This document shows positions 43,413 through 53,964 of a stretch of 64,000 nt of DNA, one piece after another. The translations under genes were made by a program, and so were the position numbers. The notes under the pieces are model-generated. The model made no database searches. It was not told the origin of the DNA and worked only from the letters and a program-made list of their open reading frames with translations. Within the stretch, counting starts at the first letter, position 1; every line of letters starts with the position of its first letter. The stretch is from Branchinecta lynchi (lineage: Eukaryota > Arthropoda > Branchiopoda > Anostraca > Branchinectidae), in assembly GCA_023053575.1 (NCBI GenBank), contig JAKZAP010000003.1:31998228-32062227 (forward strand), written 5' to 3'.

Positions 43413-44500
43413 AATGGAAGGTTTCTGTAGTGGGGACGGTACACTGAGTGACACGGAGGCTGAAGTCATCAGCGGAGTACCGCAAAGTATGGTTCTTGGA
43501 CCTCTGTTATTGATCCTGTACATCAATGATCTAGTCGAAGGAATAGACTCCATCATTTTGCTCTACGCAGATGACACCAAACTTTACAGAGTGATTAGGT
43601 CATCCGACGACTCGTCAAAACTTCAAGCCGACCTTGATACGATTAACCAGTGGATGCAAACCTGGCTTATGGAGATTAAAGTTTCCAAAAGTCATGTGGT
43701 AACCCTTGGACGACCTATCCTGCCCTCTGTTTATATGATAGGAAACACTACTTTGAGCAGAAGTGAAGAAGAGCGAGATCTTGGCATTACAATTGACCCT
43801 AAACTGTGCTTCCAAGGTCATTACGAGAAGGTAATCGGCAAGGCCTTTCTGTTAAGAAGGTGTTTTAAGTTCGATGACGAGCAAATGCTCTCTACTCTCT
43901 ACGTTGCTCTGGTCAGACCAATCCTCGAGTAGGGGCACTCATCAGTTCGACCATTCTACAACAAAGACATTGAAGCACTGGAGAGAGTACAGCGAAGAAT
44001 ACCTAAGTTCTCACCAAAGCTCCGGCACTTAACTTACGAGCAACGGCTCCGGAGACTAAAGCTTCCAACCTTGGCATACCGGTTCCACCGTGGTGACCTA
44101 ATTAAGGCTTTCAAGTTGTGCCATGGCATGTACGACAACCTGAATGAAGAAGATGTTTTGATCTTCGACCAGAACGATCTTCGTGGCCACAGCCTAAAAA
44201 TCACTGCTGAGAGATTCCACATGGACATTGGGAAATGGTGTTTCAAGGGATTGTCGGTTGTTGATAAGGGACCGGCTTGCCCACTTCTCAATGGAGTCGC
44301 CAGGACCTCCACCGCATCGCTTCCCGGGTATGCCGTAGCCAGAGTTTCATTTCCTTGGTTTGTCAGTGCCATTGTTTCTTCGAGATATGTCTGACCGTAG
44401 TGTCTCCAGTCCTACGGCACCCTGCAGCGCTAGTCGGAGCCGGGTTAGGCGACTTCGCCAGGACCACCCTTCCGCCACGGTGAGGCCGCGCTGCAGGATT

Positions 44501-45149
44501 TCCCACTACGGACAGTGACGGTGGCAGAGACCTATGCCTTACCAGAGATCCACAACCATCTACAGGGTGGGAACGGCTTCAAACCTTTCCTCCAGCCTAT
44601 CTCGTAGGAGCTTTGTAGGAACCTGGTAGCTTTGTTTGGCCAGAGAAGCCGCTGACACTTGCCATATTATTCCAAACCCCTTCGGCCTTCGATTGCTCTA
44701 GCTCTCTCCGAACGAATAAAGCAAAGAATAACTCAGCCACGAGCAAAGCTATACTAGTGGGATGAAAGAATGACTCATCCATGCGCAGAGCTATTCTAGT
44801 GCGAAGAAAGGGGTAGGGGTCTGACGAAAACTAGAAAAAGCGTGTCAAGAGATTTCGGGTGTCCCCTTCTATATACAACAACATATTTTGCCAACCCCTT
44901 CGACCTTCGACCCCTTCGCAGTTCTTTCCTTAAATTAAAATATTGCGATAAACCATGATTTCTGAAGTACATGTAAACAAATTTCATCAGATATTGGCCA
45001 AGAATGAAGCAAGTCTACGATGTTTATGAGCTTGAGTTGAATACAAGAGCTGAAGCTCATATGGTACTTGCAAGGCTGGGCCAGAGGATGAAATTTAGGA
45101 ATTTGCAAATCCTTGGGTTTCTTGTGTTTATTTATAAACAATACCTTGA
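44501..45149. other. Mostly unassigned DNA
   Basis: 45040-45080 resembles the start of family B (CAAGAGCTGAAGCTCATATG, GTACTTGCAAGG). CCAAACCCCTTCGGCCTTCG near 44675 and CCAACCCCTTCGACCTTCG near 44890 are a short local duplication. No gene seen. Confidence 0.4.
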
Positions 45150-45420
45150 AATAAGAATGATCATGGGCCCTTGGAAATCAAGAGAATAATCTGGTAAAAA
45201 AAAGTATTTTATTTTTGCCCTTTAAGGGCACTAGAAATTCATGAAAGCAAAACCCTTGAGGCAAAAATGATGTATTTTTTTTCAAACTATTTTTAGGACT
45301 TTAAGGAATTCATTTGTAAGCAATACCTTGAAGCAAAATTTATCATGGCCCTTGGGCATCTTGAATATTTATCGTTTTGTCAATTTTTTTTTTTTTTCAC
45401 TTTTTCACTTTAAAGGACCT
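45150..45420 (-). repeat. Family I repeat, inverted relative of 29.8-30.3 kb
   Basis: Contains ATGATCATGGGCCCTTGG, GGCACTAGAAATTCATGAA and GCAAAACCCTTGAGGC, reverse complements of the family I words. Confidence 0.6.
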
Positions 45421-45745
45421 GACTTACCTATCATACTAATGCAACCTACTTCCGTAATCACTACATATATTTCTAAACCCGGAGACCCAAGTTTTGTGCG
45501 GTACATTCTAACCCCTCGAACAAAACCTCGCTGATTCTCTCACTTACCGTGTTTTGCTACCTTCGACGTGTATCACGGTGTCGACAGTTGTCTGCGAGAA
45601 GTTTTTCCATCAGGAAAACCGGTTTGTAAATTGTTTCCCTGTTTTCGCTACAAGTCAGCGGGTGTCGGAAAAGGCTTAAACAGCCAAAACCGTTGGTTAT
45701 TTATTGCAAGCACAGCATAGTTAAAGTATTCAAATAAGTGGTTGG
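45405..45745 (-). repeat. Family G repeat, inverted copy of 13.6-14.0 kb
   Basis: Reverse complement of the landmarks listed for 13600-13995, from TTTAAAGGACCTGACTTACC to CAGCCAAAACCGTTGG. Confidence 0.7.
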
Positions 45746-46385
45746 CTCTATAAAATGAGAATTTAAAAACCAATCTGGCTAACATATATTTAGCCACAGC
45801 AAACGCATGAAAATTGCAAAGTTCGAAGTCAGCGAACGTTCGAACAAGCATACCTCTATTCTTGTCCCAGAGGGTCTAATGGGGAACTGACTTTAATTAA
45901 ATGAAGTTAGTTAACTGAAGTTAAATATGCCTGCCAAGCTTCATTCTTAGCACATCATACACATATGAAAAAAAGTTTGGTCGCCAGTGAATTACTCTCT
46001 ATCAGAAGCAAAATATACTGAAGCTGACTCTAGTGTTGGCCGATATTCGATACCGAAAACGATATATCGGACCAAATATCGAAATCGAAAACGATATTTG
46101 TCATCCGTAATTATTGCAAACAATGCAACCTAACCCACACTTATATCTACGAAATTGGAGCAATATGTTATCTGTAATTCATTTCTTATTTATTCGGAGT
46201 TTCAGATGATCCAAGATGCGATGTATCGGATATCGATAGGTCGATATATCGGTCCCAATATCGATATCGGAACGTAAATATCGATATCGAAAACGATATT
46301 TGTTCATTCGTAATTATTGTAAATAATACGTAATTATTGACAATATCGATTGTCAAATATGAAAAGTGAAAATATCAATATATTG

Positions 46386-46467
46386 ATATAGATGGCACTT
46401 TACACAAGGGTTACAAAGTCCCTTGTTACCCATGGTACAAGTCCCTTGTGTAAAGTGCCATCTATAT
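46386..46467. repeat. Perfect 25-bp inverted repeat (hairpin)
   Basis: Arms 46386-46410 and 46443-46467 pair without mismatch (core GATGGCACTTTACACAAGGG). The 32-base loop itself repeats the AAGTCCCTTG word. It resembles a second element or a foldback nested in the MITE. Confidence 0.85.
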
Positions 46468-46590
46468 TATTAATTTCCGTGACAAGGGGATGTGAACTGG
46501 TTAGATGAATTTGCCTTCAGGCGGGATCACTGTTCCTATGGCCGGCTTCTACCAGACTATTGTAGTGGTTTGCGAACTCTGTTCACAAGC

Positions 46591-46662
46591 CCCTCGGTAG
46601 CTCAGTTGGTAGAGCGTCTGTCTTGTAAACAGAGGGCCTGGGTTCAAATCCCGGCTGAGGAG
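46591..46662 (+). tRNA. tRNA-Thr(UGU)-like gene
   Basis: Cloverleaf parts are present: acceptor CCCTCGG with CTGAGGA (six of seven pairs, first pair C-A), TA at positions 8-9, D arm GCTC-AGTTGGTA-GAGC, anticodon arm TCTGT-CTTGTAA-ACAGA with anticodon TGT, and T arm CTGGG-TTCAAAT-CCCGG. A box TAGCTCAGTTGG and B box GGTTCAAATCC fit RNA polymerase III consensus and TTTTT follows at 46665. The mismatched first pair and its position inside a MITE leave open a tRNA pseudogene or SINE head. Confidence 0.75.
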
Positions 46663-46664
46663 CA

Positions 46665-46669
46665 TTTTT
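46665..46669 (+). terminator. RNA polymerase III terminator
   Basis: TTTTT, three bases after the tRNA discriminator base. Confidence 0.7.
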
Positions 46670-46954
46670 GTCTATCAGTTCACTACTTATAAAATCGATA
46701 TATTGATTAGGCTATTTAATATCGTAAGCGAAAATATCGATATATCAATTATCGAATATCGAAAGTGAAAATATTGATATATCTAAAAATCCAAATATCG
46801 CCCAACACTAGCACAGAAACATGGTTGGCTACTTGGGCGCTTTTGGTAAACAGCATCGTCCTTTGCAGAAAATCTGTAGGTGGCCGGCGGTATCGTACCA
46901 GTGCCGCGTTGCAGTGCCGGTGCCGCGTTGCAGAGCCGGTGCCGTGCCCCTCGG

Positions 46955-47110
46955 AATACACTGGGGTACTTTGGGATACTTCGAGATACGTGTGTTACTT
47001 TGGGATACTTCGAGATACTTGTGTTACTTTGGGATACTTTGAGATACTTTGGGTTACTTAGGATACTTCGGTTACTTCGGAATACTTTGAGATACTTGGA
47101 GACACTTGCC
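46955..47110 (+). repeat. 10-bp minisatellite (ACTTTGGGAT type)
   Basis: About fifteen imperfect ten-base units such as ACTTTGGGAT and ACTTCGAGAT. It is preceded by a short GTGCCGCGTTGCA duplication. Not telomeric: the unit is ten, not five to seven, bases. Confidence 0.85.
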
Positions 47111-47825
47111 TAATACTCAAAAGGATATTTCAGGATACTTAATCTGTAGGGACAACCGAGGACATTAATTCGCTGACTGAGAAATATAGCAGCTCTGAAC
47201 ACGAAAGGTCCGGTATACTCAAGGCAGTAGACAAAATACCAAGGTTGGCAAGGAAACCTTGTTTCCTTAAAAACCTTGTCTCCTTGAAAACATTGTCAAG
47301 GTCTGGACAATTGCAAACGTGGTGTACGCCATTTCAGGGTCATCACGAGAAGCAGCGGTACAACAGTATATCCCGCTTTTATGGAACGTATTCAAAATAA
47401 CTTCTGCAATCTGTGTCGCGATCGCAAACTGCCATTATTGCAATGTGGATCTTAGGGGTTGTACCAATGATTAAAACTCTACATCATCATTCTACCACTG
47501 GACTACATAGAAACAAATGTATAAGACTTGAAACCGATTGAAGGGGTAAAACAAAGGGTTGTGGTGTAACGTGTAGTCGAGATTTTAACGGCAAAATAAT
47601 ATTTTTCTCCGAATCTACTGAAATGGCGGTTTTCGCTTAAATAACACACACTAGAAGACCCGACTGAACCCAAGGCCGTATACAGGGGGGAGGGGGTCAA
47701 ATTTCAAGAACAAACGTTATTTTCAGGCTTTGACCATGTAATCGAACTCAGATCTGAGACCCCCCCCCCCCCTACCGAAGAATATTCCTGGAATTCCTTC
47801 ATGAAACAATTGAAATTCACGGAAA
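47111..47825. other. Unassigned DNA between two related minisatellites
   Basis: Contains AAACCTTG-type local repeats (47235-47300) and a GGCCGTATACAGGGGGGAGG / CCCCCCCCCC pair (47673-47692, 47760-47772) that may be ends of a small MITE. No gene seen. Confidence 0.4.
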
Positions 47826-47827
47826 CT

Positions 47828-48003
47828 TGGAGATACTTTGTGATACTGTGGGTTACTTTAGGATACTTTGGGTTACTTTGAGTTACTACATTGGGTTACT
47901 TTGGGTTACATTGGGTTACTTTGGGTTACATTGGGTTACTTTGGGTTACTTTGGGTTACATTGGGTTACATTGGGTTACTTTGAGATACTTTTGGGTTAC
48001 TTT
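47828..48003 (+). repeat. 10-bp minisatellite (TTTGGGTTAC type)
   Basis: About seventeen units of TTTGGGTTAC or ATTGGGTTAC with little variation in the centre, related to the array at 46955-47110. Confidence 0.9.
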
Positions 48004-48261
48004 CCAGGGTGTACGAAGTTACTTTTGGTGATCCACCCTGGGATTCAAGGCAGTTTTCCACAAAAATCCCAAATAACTGATGCATTGGAGAAAAAGGCAA
48101 ATTAACTCATCTCAGATTACAAATCGACAATTCGACTATCTTGCTCCCTTACAAGATTTCAGAATCGACACTCCAAGAAATATTCCAGGTTATCGATTGT
48201 CAGAGAAAACAGTTTGTTTTCATAATCCGGATTGTCAGAGATAACACATTTTCGAATCTAG

Positions 48262-48651
48262 AGGCGTATTCTCGCCGTTCCCCGAGGACTCCACTTGAGG
48301 AGTCCCCGCGTTTTTGTTTGTCCCGGGGACTCATTCCCCGTATTCTCGAGAGTCCCCACCGACGGGGAGTGCTCCGATTATCATCACCATCATCGTAAAG
48401 GACTCCCTTTCAGATTCGGAGGGGAATCAATTTTTGCTGGTGTTGGTGCAATATAAAATTAATTAAAAACAATCAGAATAAACAAAACCAAAAATAAACT
48501 GTATCCCGGCTAATTTCGTCAACAGCATATTACTTTTTCGAACAAAATCCATTTTGGAAGCATTCCCCGTGTTCTCGCTGTTTCTGTACTCGGAGTCCGC
48601 GTGGAGTGACTCCCTCTATTCTCGCCGTTCCTATTCTCGCGAGAATACGCC
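48262..48651. mobile_element. Family K MITE with AGGCGTATTCTCGC inverted ends
   Basis: Ends AGGCGTATTCTCGCCG and (reverse complement) AGGCGTATTCTCGCGAG, with TAG on both sides. Nested inverted blocks (CCCCGAGGACTCC, GGAGTCCCCG) make it highly structured. A related copy in the other orientation is at 49239-49500. Confidence 0.75.
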
Positions 48652-48719
48652 TTAGGTTGTGAATCGTCAATCTGGATCGTCACAGAAAAACACCTTAACA
48701 AGATAATCGCTCCTTACCT

Positions 48720-49075
48720 CTACCGCTCTTCGTCAAACGAAATCACCACATTACACAGTAAATGTAAGTTACGGCAAAAGACTAGGCAAACTCTTGCACT
48801 GTAAATGAAGAATTTCAATTCACAGTGCCGCCACCTCTCAGGGATTCGGTGTCGACTAAATTGAACCGAAATTCCATACAGTCGTGACGTATTTAGTGAT
48901 ATCGCGTGATTTAGGACCCAACATAGGATTTGACTGTCTCTTAGGTCGTTTATAATGTAAACGCGACCGGCGCCTCGCTGGCCGCTCGGCTCCATTTTTG
49001 TTTTTGTTTTGTTTATCTTGTTGCCATGGCCTTTTGGCTCTTTTGTGCAATTAAATCTTATCTTATCTTATATCT
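48720..49075 (+). pseudogene. Possible LINE 3' end with (CTTAT)n tail
   Basis: Ends AATTAAATCTTATCTTATCT, a tail like those at 1072-1095 and 36031-36052. Upstream sequence has no clear coding relic, so assignment rests on the tail. Confidence 0.4.
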
Positions 49076-49238
49076 ATTAAGATATATATTTACCGATAGG
49101 AATAAACTACAATTTTTCGTTTCCTGAGGTAAAATATATCAAATTGGTGTGAGGTCACCGCTTGTATGGAATTACGATACAACTTAGTTTAGACCAGGGA
49201 TTCTGCTCCAGACGTCCAATTGCAGAAAGGATGATAGG

Positions 49239-49500
49239 TGTATTCTCGCCGTTCCCGAGGACTCCTCGGGGATCGAAGGGAACGGCGAGATTAGAGGGAG
49301 TTATTCCACGCGGACTCGGCGTACAGAAACAGCGAGAACACGGGGATTGCTTCCGATATGGATATTGTTCGAAATAAAAATACGCAGGTGACGAAATTAG
49401 TCTGGGTCCACTTTATTTTTGGTTTTGTTCATTCTAATTTTTTTAATTAATTTTAGATTGCACCAACACCAGCAAAAATTGATTCCCCTTCGAATCTGGA
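49239..49500. mobile_element. Family K copy, partial
   Basis: Contains GTATTCTCGCCGTTCC, CACGCGGACTCGG, ACAGAAACAGCGAGAACA and CAGCAAAAATTGATTCCCC, matching 48262-48651 read in reverse. The right part runs straight into a family D fragment. Confidence 0.65.
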
Positions 49501-49503
49501 AGA

Positions 49504-49650
49504 GGGGGGGGGGGGGGGTGAGGCATTTACCGACTGGCTGGTAGCTGTAACCGACCGTTTTTTGCAGAAAAACGACTGTTAAAAAAAAAAATCAACAAAT
49601 CAACTCGGTTATTTACTACCGACAACATTGAGGGGGGGGGGGGGGTTATC
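49504..49650. mobile_element. Family D fragment
   Basis: TTTACCGACTGGCTGGTAGC, GCAGAAAAACGACTGTT and a TACCGACAACATTGAGGGGG end are the inner part of family D, flanked by G tracts. Both CAGAGGCG termini are absent. Confidence 0.65.
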
Positions 49651-49654
49651 TTCT

Positions 49655-50260
49655 GTACGTCCGTGGAGTGACAGAAAATTTGTCCAAAAGTTTGAAAAAC
49701 ATCCAAGACTTTCACAGAACCCAAAATACTTTGCTGTCTTATCTAAACTCCGGAAAAGATGAAGTCCCAAATCAGTACCAAAGAGGCATTTATTGAATAC
49801 CATGTGATTGCAGAAAGCCTTACGTAGGAAGGACATACAAACTTTCGGAAAAAGACTTGCAGAGCATGAGCAAGAAATTGACCACGCCCTCTCCAACGGA
49901 CACCGTCATAACGATACTTTCAAATCTGCACTTGCAGAACATATTTTCGAAAACCCATCCCATTCAGTATATTTTGAAAAAGCCCAAATTCTTGCAACGT
50001 GCATCGGACTTCGTCAAACTATTTGAGAAACCGTTGAGATTAAGAAAAACCGAGCAGGCATTAACCGAGATACAGACGAGTAGTCCTTACCGGAACCGTG
50101 GAACGTGGCTATTACGGAAATAATATCTAAGCCTCAGTCCCTTATTAACAACAAAACCGAAGTTGATCAAATGACAGTCCTTTCCTGTGATCGCCCCAAT
50201 CTTGCAGCAAAAACAGCGGCCGTGTCAAAAGCTAAATCTCAGGACTAGTTTTTCTTTTAC
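49655..50260 (+). pseudogene. Penelope-like element, GIY-YIG endonuclease relic
   Basis: RGIY at 49782-49793, a stop, IPCDCRKPYVGRT (49797-49832): the GIY...YVG pair is the hallmark of the GIY-YIG endonuclease at the C terminus of Penelope-like retroelements, with the CxC between them typical of that family. After a frameshift follow FGKRLAEHEQEIDHAL and SALAEHIFENPSHSVYFEKA, then in a third frame VEIKKNRAGINRDTDE and SLPEPW. At least two frameshifts and two stops make it inactive. Reverse transcriptase is absent. Family E sequence follows immediately, as expected of the element's terminal repeat. Confidence 0.85.
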
Positions 50261-50329
50261 AGTGATATTTGAAAGTGATTTACCACAATAAGATATTTAT
50301 AGACGGTAGAAGCTTCAGTTATTTATTGC

Positions 50330-50760
50330 AGGCTTGTTTCCTGACGAGGACCCTTGCCGAGAAAGGCCGAAATATCGCTGATGAAGAATCGTAGCTGAAG
50401 TATTCGTTGTATACATTAGCTGCGTTCTTTGTCACGGGAGTTCTCACCGGTGGTCTCTGGTTTTTCTTATAAGCCGTTTTTGGATCCACCGGTGACTTCT
50501 CACCAGTCTTATAACCCGTTTTTGAACTAACCAGTGTCCGGTTTTATCTCACCGGTGCGGACTAACCAGAACCTGCTCGTGGGCCCGGCTGCAGCGAGGA
50601 GTTAACCAGTTTTCATCAACTCACAGGTGAACCAAAAAAACGCGTTTTAAGGGAAGAACCGGACACAGGTGAATAAACACCAGAGACAGCCCGGAGTGCA
50701 ACGAACGCAGCTATTATTTGAATACATGTTTCAAAGTCAGCTTGGGCTTAAAGAATATCC
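50330..50760 (+). repeat. Family E terminal repeat, split by a MITE
   Basis: 50340-50417 has CCTGACGAGGACCCTTGCCG, GAAATATCGCTGATGAAGAA and ATCGTAGCTGAAG; it resumes at 50713 with ATTATTTGAATACATGTTTC and AAAGTCAGCTTGGGC. Hammerhead boxes CUGACGA and GAAA are intact here, but the stem I partner (GUUUC) no longer pairs. Confidence 0.7.
50418..50712. mobile_element. MITE with AGCTGCGTTC ends and 3-bp target duplication
   Basis: Ends AGCTGCGTTCTTTG and (reverse complement) AGCTGCGTTCGTTG. ATT lies on both sides. Comparison with family E at about 8082-8110 shows the empty site with a single ATT, confirming a 295-bp insertion. The interior has ACCGGTG and CACCGGTG repeats. Confidence 0.85.
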
Positions 50761-50785
50761 CCCCCCAGTCGTGACGCGCTGCTGG
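50761..50785. mobile_element. Family D terminus scrap
   Basis: CCCCCCCAGTCGTGACGC matches the right end of the complete D element (ccccagtcgtgacgcctctg). It ends about 40 bases before the cyclin H start codon. Confidence 0.55.
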
Positions 50786-50822
50786 TAGCTCTATGGTAAA
50801 ACACGCCAGCGTGAAATTCAAA

Positions 50823-50939
50823 ATGTTTCACACGAGTTCGCAACAAAATCATTGGATGTTTAAAGATGAAGAGTCGCTTAAACAAAAGAGATTGGAAACA
50901 AATACCAGTTTTACAGCGATACATGGGTCGTCTTTTCCA
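50823..50939 (+). CDS. CycH: Cyclin H, coding exon 1
   Basis: 39 codons beginning MFHTSSQQNHWMFKDEESL. The N terminus of cyclin H is well conserved (M-Y/F-H-x-S-S-Q-x-x-x-W-x-F), including the serine at position 5 that CDK8 phosphorylates in the human protein. The exon ends FP and is followed by GTAAGG, phase 0. An in-frame upstream ATG (50793) would add MVKHASVKFK, which lacks family support, so the ATG at 50823 is chosen. Cyclin H binds CDK7 and MAT1 to form the CDK-activating kinase, which is also the kinase part of TFIIH that phosphorylates the RNA polymerase II tail in the nucleus. Confidence 0.85.
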
Positions 50940-51667
50940 GTAAGGAATCAATTGGATGTCCTTCCTCTGGGAACTGCTTGGGATATTAAACAATTAAGGC
51001 CTTTGATAAAGGTTTTGATTTCATAGAGATTGCAGCCTACTTACACTTACTTAGTCCTAGAAAAGATGAAAAGATGGTGTAACATATTGACACTGGATAA
51101 CTATTCTAAGCCTGGGAAATGATTGGAAACCTCTGACTTTATCTTTATTATAGGGGACGAGCGGCAGTACGCAGACGTCAGATAAACACGGGCGCTAAAT
51201 TAACCAGTTCCTGCTAGCGTCCGGCCAAGAGTTAATCTCGCTCACTTGGTTTAAGCTACCTGATTTTTCTTCCTTGTGAAATAATTTTAAATATTGTGCC
51301 TTGTATATTCTTTTCTTCTGCTAAAGCTCAACAGCCGTCCACTATTGCCATACAAAATCAGCAGCACAAACCACTAGAAGTGTAAAAACGGATATGAAGC
51401 AGCCCGAGTTTAAGCAAGACTGCCCGTGATTATCTGAGCACAGAAAGGACTGCCCGTGAATATATTTTTTGGTAGAATATGTGAAAATCAAGTGGAGCAT
51501 TCTTGTCTTGCAACAGTGGTGTCAAGAAATGGCAAAAAGAAGTGTCATTTTCAAACAAATTTTTTAATACATAAACGAGGTCTGTGAGTTGAGTGGTTTA
51601 GTTTTTATGGTGATTCAAAGCTAAGTGAGGAGTTAACTGCCCGACTACCGCCGCTCGTACCCTAGAT

Positions 51668-52543
51668 AAGAGGCGTTACTAGCCAGATTGAATGGAGGGG
51701 CTGGTACTTACAGTAGAGGTACACTTATGTGAACGTCTTGAACGTATGCTAACAGTGAACGATCCCCGGAGAAAAAACTAAAACCCAAATCAGGCATTTT
51801 TCCCTATAAACACTAGTAGTATTTACTCATGCTTTTGTCGCTTTTTGAAATATTTTGCTAATTCATGCTGAAAGTGACTCAGCTGGCACCTCCTTTGCTT
51901 TTTAGAATTTGAAAAGTTTGCCACAAACAACGCACCTTCAATGGAAAAGATGGCAGCCCAAACCTGCAGTTGCCTTCAAAAGAGGAAGGACTTTTTCAAT
52001 ACTAATTCAAAATCATTGAAAGTTAATTGAATTTCTACTTCAAGTTTGTGCCAGGATAACCCTGAAATAATAGGCTGTTAGCTGATATCAAGTTTGTTAT
52101 TTTTCTTTTCCATTTTACTTTTTTATATGCAAGTAAGAAAGCCAAGGTAGTGGAACAGTTAAAAAAGTGTTCCAACCAACTGGTAATTTTTACTGACTGT
52201 TTCTGCAAGAAAAAATTACCAAGAAAAATTACATTATTGACTAAAATTCAACTGATTTTCAGATAAACTGACATGTTTTTAAGAGTAAAACATTTGTTTT
52301 TAAGAAAAAACCTACTGTTTTGATAAAAAACCGACTGATTTTCAGAAAAATTGCTGTTTTCATGAAAAAATAAGCTGTTTCTTATGAAAACTTTCTGTAC
52401 TCTGTGCAGACTTGGTATATAGCTCTAATAAAATGTATCTGACATCCGTTCTGCACCGTAGAATAAGACTGTTGTTTTCTACCAACCGGTTGTCAACATT
52501 TGGGGAGGCGGGGAGAGCCCCCCCCCCATATATGATGCCCCTG
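51668..52543. mobile_element. Family D hAT MITE, long diverged copy
   Basis: Left end AGAGGCGTTACTAGCCAG and right end CCATATATGATGCCCCTG resemble the 16961 copy. The inner 350 bases repeat CTGTTTT-CATGAAAAA and CGACTGATTTTCAG words. Middle 51750-52130 is unrelated and may be another insertion. Confidence 0.6.
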
Positions 52544-52663
52544 GTAGAGGTATGCTTGTATGAACACTTCTCTAACTGCTTCAGTACCCTGGTTTTCTTA
52601 TTAGCTTGTAAACGAATAGATGGAAATCAGAAATAAAAACTTGATATCAGCCAATAGCCAACT

Positions 52664-52800
52664 ATTTCAGGGTTGTCCTAGTGCAACTCAACTGTTTTTT
52701 TATGAAGAATTGTGGCACCATGTGCTGACTCGGTTGTTATTTACCAACTGGCTGACAACATTCGGGGGGGGGGGGGGGGAGAGCTCTACAATGCAACATT
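52664..52800. mobile_element. Family D fragment
   Basis: TGCTGACTCGGTTGTTATTT, ACCAACTGGCTGACAAC and a G tract (52764-52778) match the right third of D. Confidence 0.55.
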
Positions 52801-53036
52801 TTTTCTGTTTTTGTTGAACAAAGTTGCAGCATTGCTAAATGCCTTTATTCTACACATCTGCTGGTAAAAATTTTTTGCACCAGCTTCCATTTCCATTTTT
52901 ATTTTGTGCCTTTCACAGATTTATTTGTGCTACCAGGTTAAGCCAAATTGCTTGAGCTTGTATATTGGCACCAGCATTTTTTTGTTGCATATATTTGCGC
53001 CTTTGGACTTTATTTTGGGCCAGGCACTTTTTCAAA

Positions 53037-53096
53037 GATGAAATAGCATTTAGTGGATGACATATGAGTTGATAGCATTTAGTGGATGACATTTGA
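53037..53096 (+). repeat. Short tandem duplication
   Basis: The word ATAGCATTTAGTGGATGACA occurs twice, about 30 bases apart. Confidence 0.8.
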
Positions 53097-53964
53097 TATC
53101 AATTAATTTGGTCATGAAGACTGATGTTCCAGAGGCGATCCTTCTGATTTAGTCTTTATTTACACTAGTTTACTAGAGCTGCTAGGGGTGGTGCAAATAG
53201 CAAGGTATCCTGTACCCCAGTCTTGTAGAAAAAGTTTGTCAGAATTAGAGCTTAAAGGCTTGAAACTTTCACTGAATCTTTCTTACTATTGGTTTGATTT
53301 CTAGTGATGCATCATATGAACAGTAGAATGCAAAACTTTTAAGCCTTCAAGCTCTCTGCAAGCTCTCATTTCATTTCTGTGGACTGAATTGTTGGCATTT
53401 GTTAAGATTATAAGAAAGCTTATTCACACTCTTTCTTTATTTCATAATCCCAGGAATTTTCCTTGGAAATGGGAGTTTGAGTGCTTCAAACTTTCAATAC
53501 AAAAAACTTGTCTCACATTCTATTCATCGGTTACGACCTGACATACAGGAATCAACCAATAGGAAGCAAAATTTGTTTTGTGGCAAAAGTATGAAACATT
53601 CAAGCTAACATTTCGGATCTTAAAATGTAATTCGGATATCATTTTGTTGAAATAAATTTTCCAGTAGTGTACAGGCCCTCAGAATAGGAACCTATCACCT
53701 AAAATTCATTCTCGAAGTCATGAGTCTTATACCTCTGATTGTTAAATTGTTTTGTTGTGCCCCGTTCTGTTTTCGTTTGGTACGATGTAATTTCTCTGTT
53801 AATACATCCCTGATAAAGCTGGGAAGGTACAAAACTATAAATAGCCACTCTTCGAGCAATCTACCACAAATCCTGATCCTTGGTTAGGCTTTTCCAAGCA
53901 TTAAGTATACAATATACCCACATTTTGGAAGAGCCTGTGCTATATGCTTTGTATGCGATGCCTA

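Larger units (their letters stand above)
41098..44500 (+). pseudogene. LINE with endonuclease end and reverse transcriptase, decayed
   Basis: Pieces in order: LRSGLLLTNYPDLVSNIRIL and PPLGKSDHTAIVF (end of the EEP endonuclease with its SDH motif, about 41215-41320), the linker IIKEKQKAWNEYKGQRTPDE, then KSPGPDRLHPRVLKETA, PSNYRPISLTCIPCRLMELI, LIYLDLKKAFDKVPHRRLL, and after the nested LINE, EVISGVPQSMVLGPLLLILY and LLYADDTKLYR (catalytic YADD, 43555-43585), then ALERVQRRIPKFSPKLRHLT. Stops at about 42224, 42452 and 43930 and two insertions make it inactive. A GC-richer 3' region continues to about 44500. Confidence 0.85.
46031..46810. mobile_element. hAT-type MITE (family C) carrying a tRNA-like gene
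   Basis: Ends TAGTGTTGGCCGATATTCGA and (reverse complement) TAGTGTTGGGCGATATTTGG, the same family as 3618-4114. The flanking 8-mers GCTGACTC and GCACAGAA do not match, so the duplication has decayed or the two ends come from recombination. ATCGATAT words fill both outer thirds. The middle third, about 46386-46680, is unrelated DNA holding a perfect hairpin and a tRNA-Thr-like gene. Confidence 0.75.

Noticed and set aside
46591..46662. Bacterial contamination suggested by the tRNA
   Set aside because: Flanks are eukaryotic MITE sequence, the terminator is a Pol III T-run and no CCA is encoded (GCA follows).
47828..48003. Telomere-like repeat (TTGGGTTAC)
   Set aside because: The unit is 10 bp and interstitial; arthropod telomeres are usually TTAGG. 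No exact telomeric run is present.
50793..50822. Upstream in-frame ATG as cyclin H start
   Set aside because: Adds ten residues with no family counterpart; the conserved N terminus begins at 50823.
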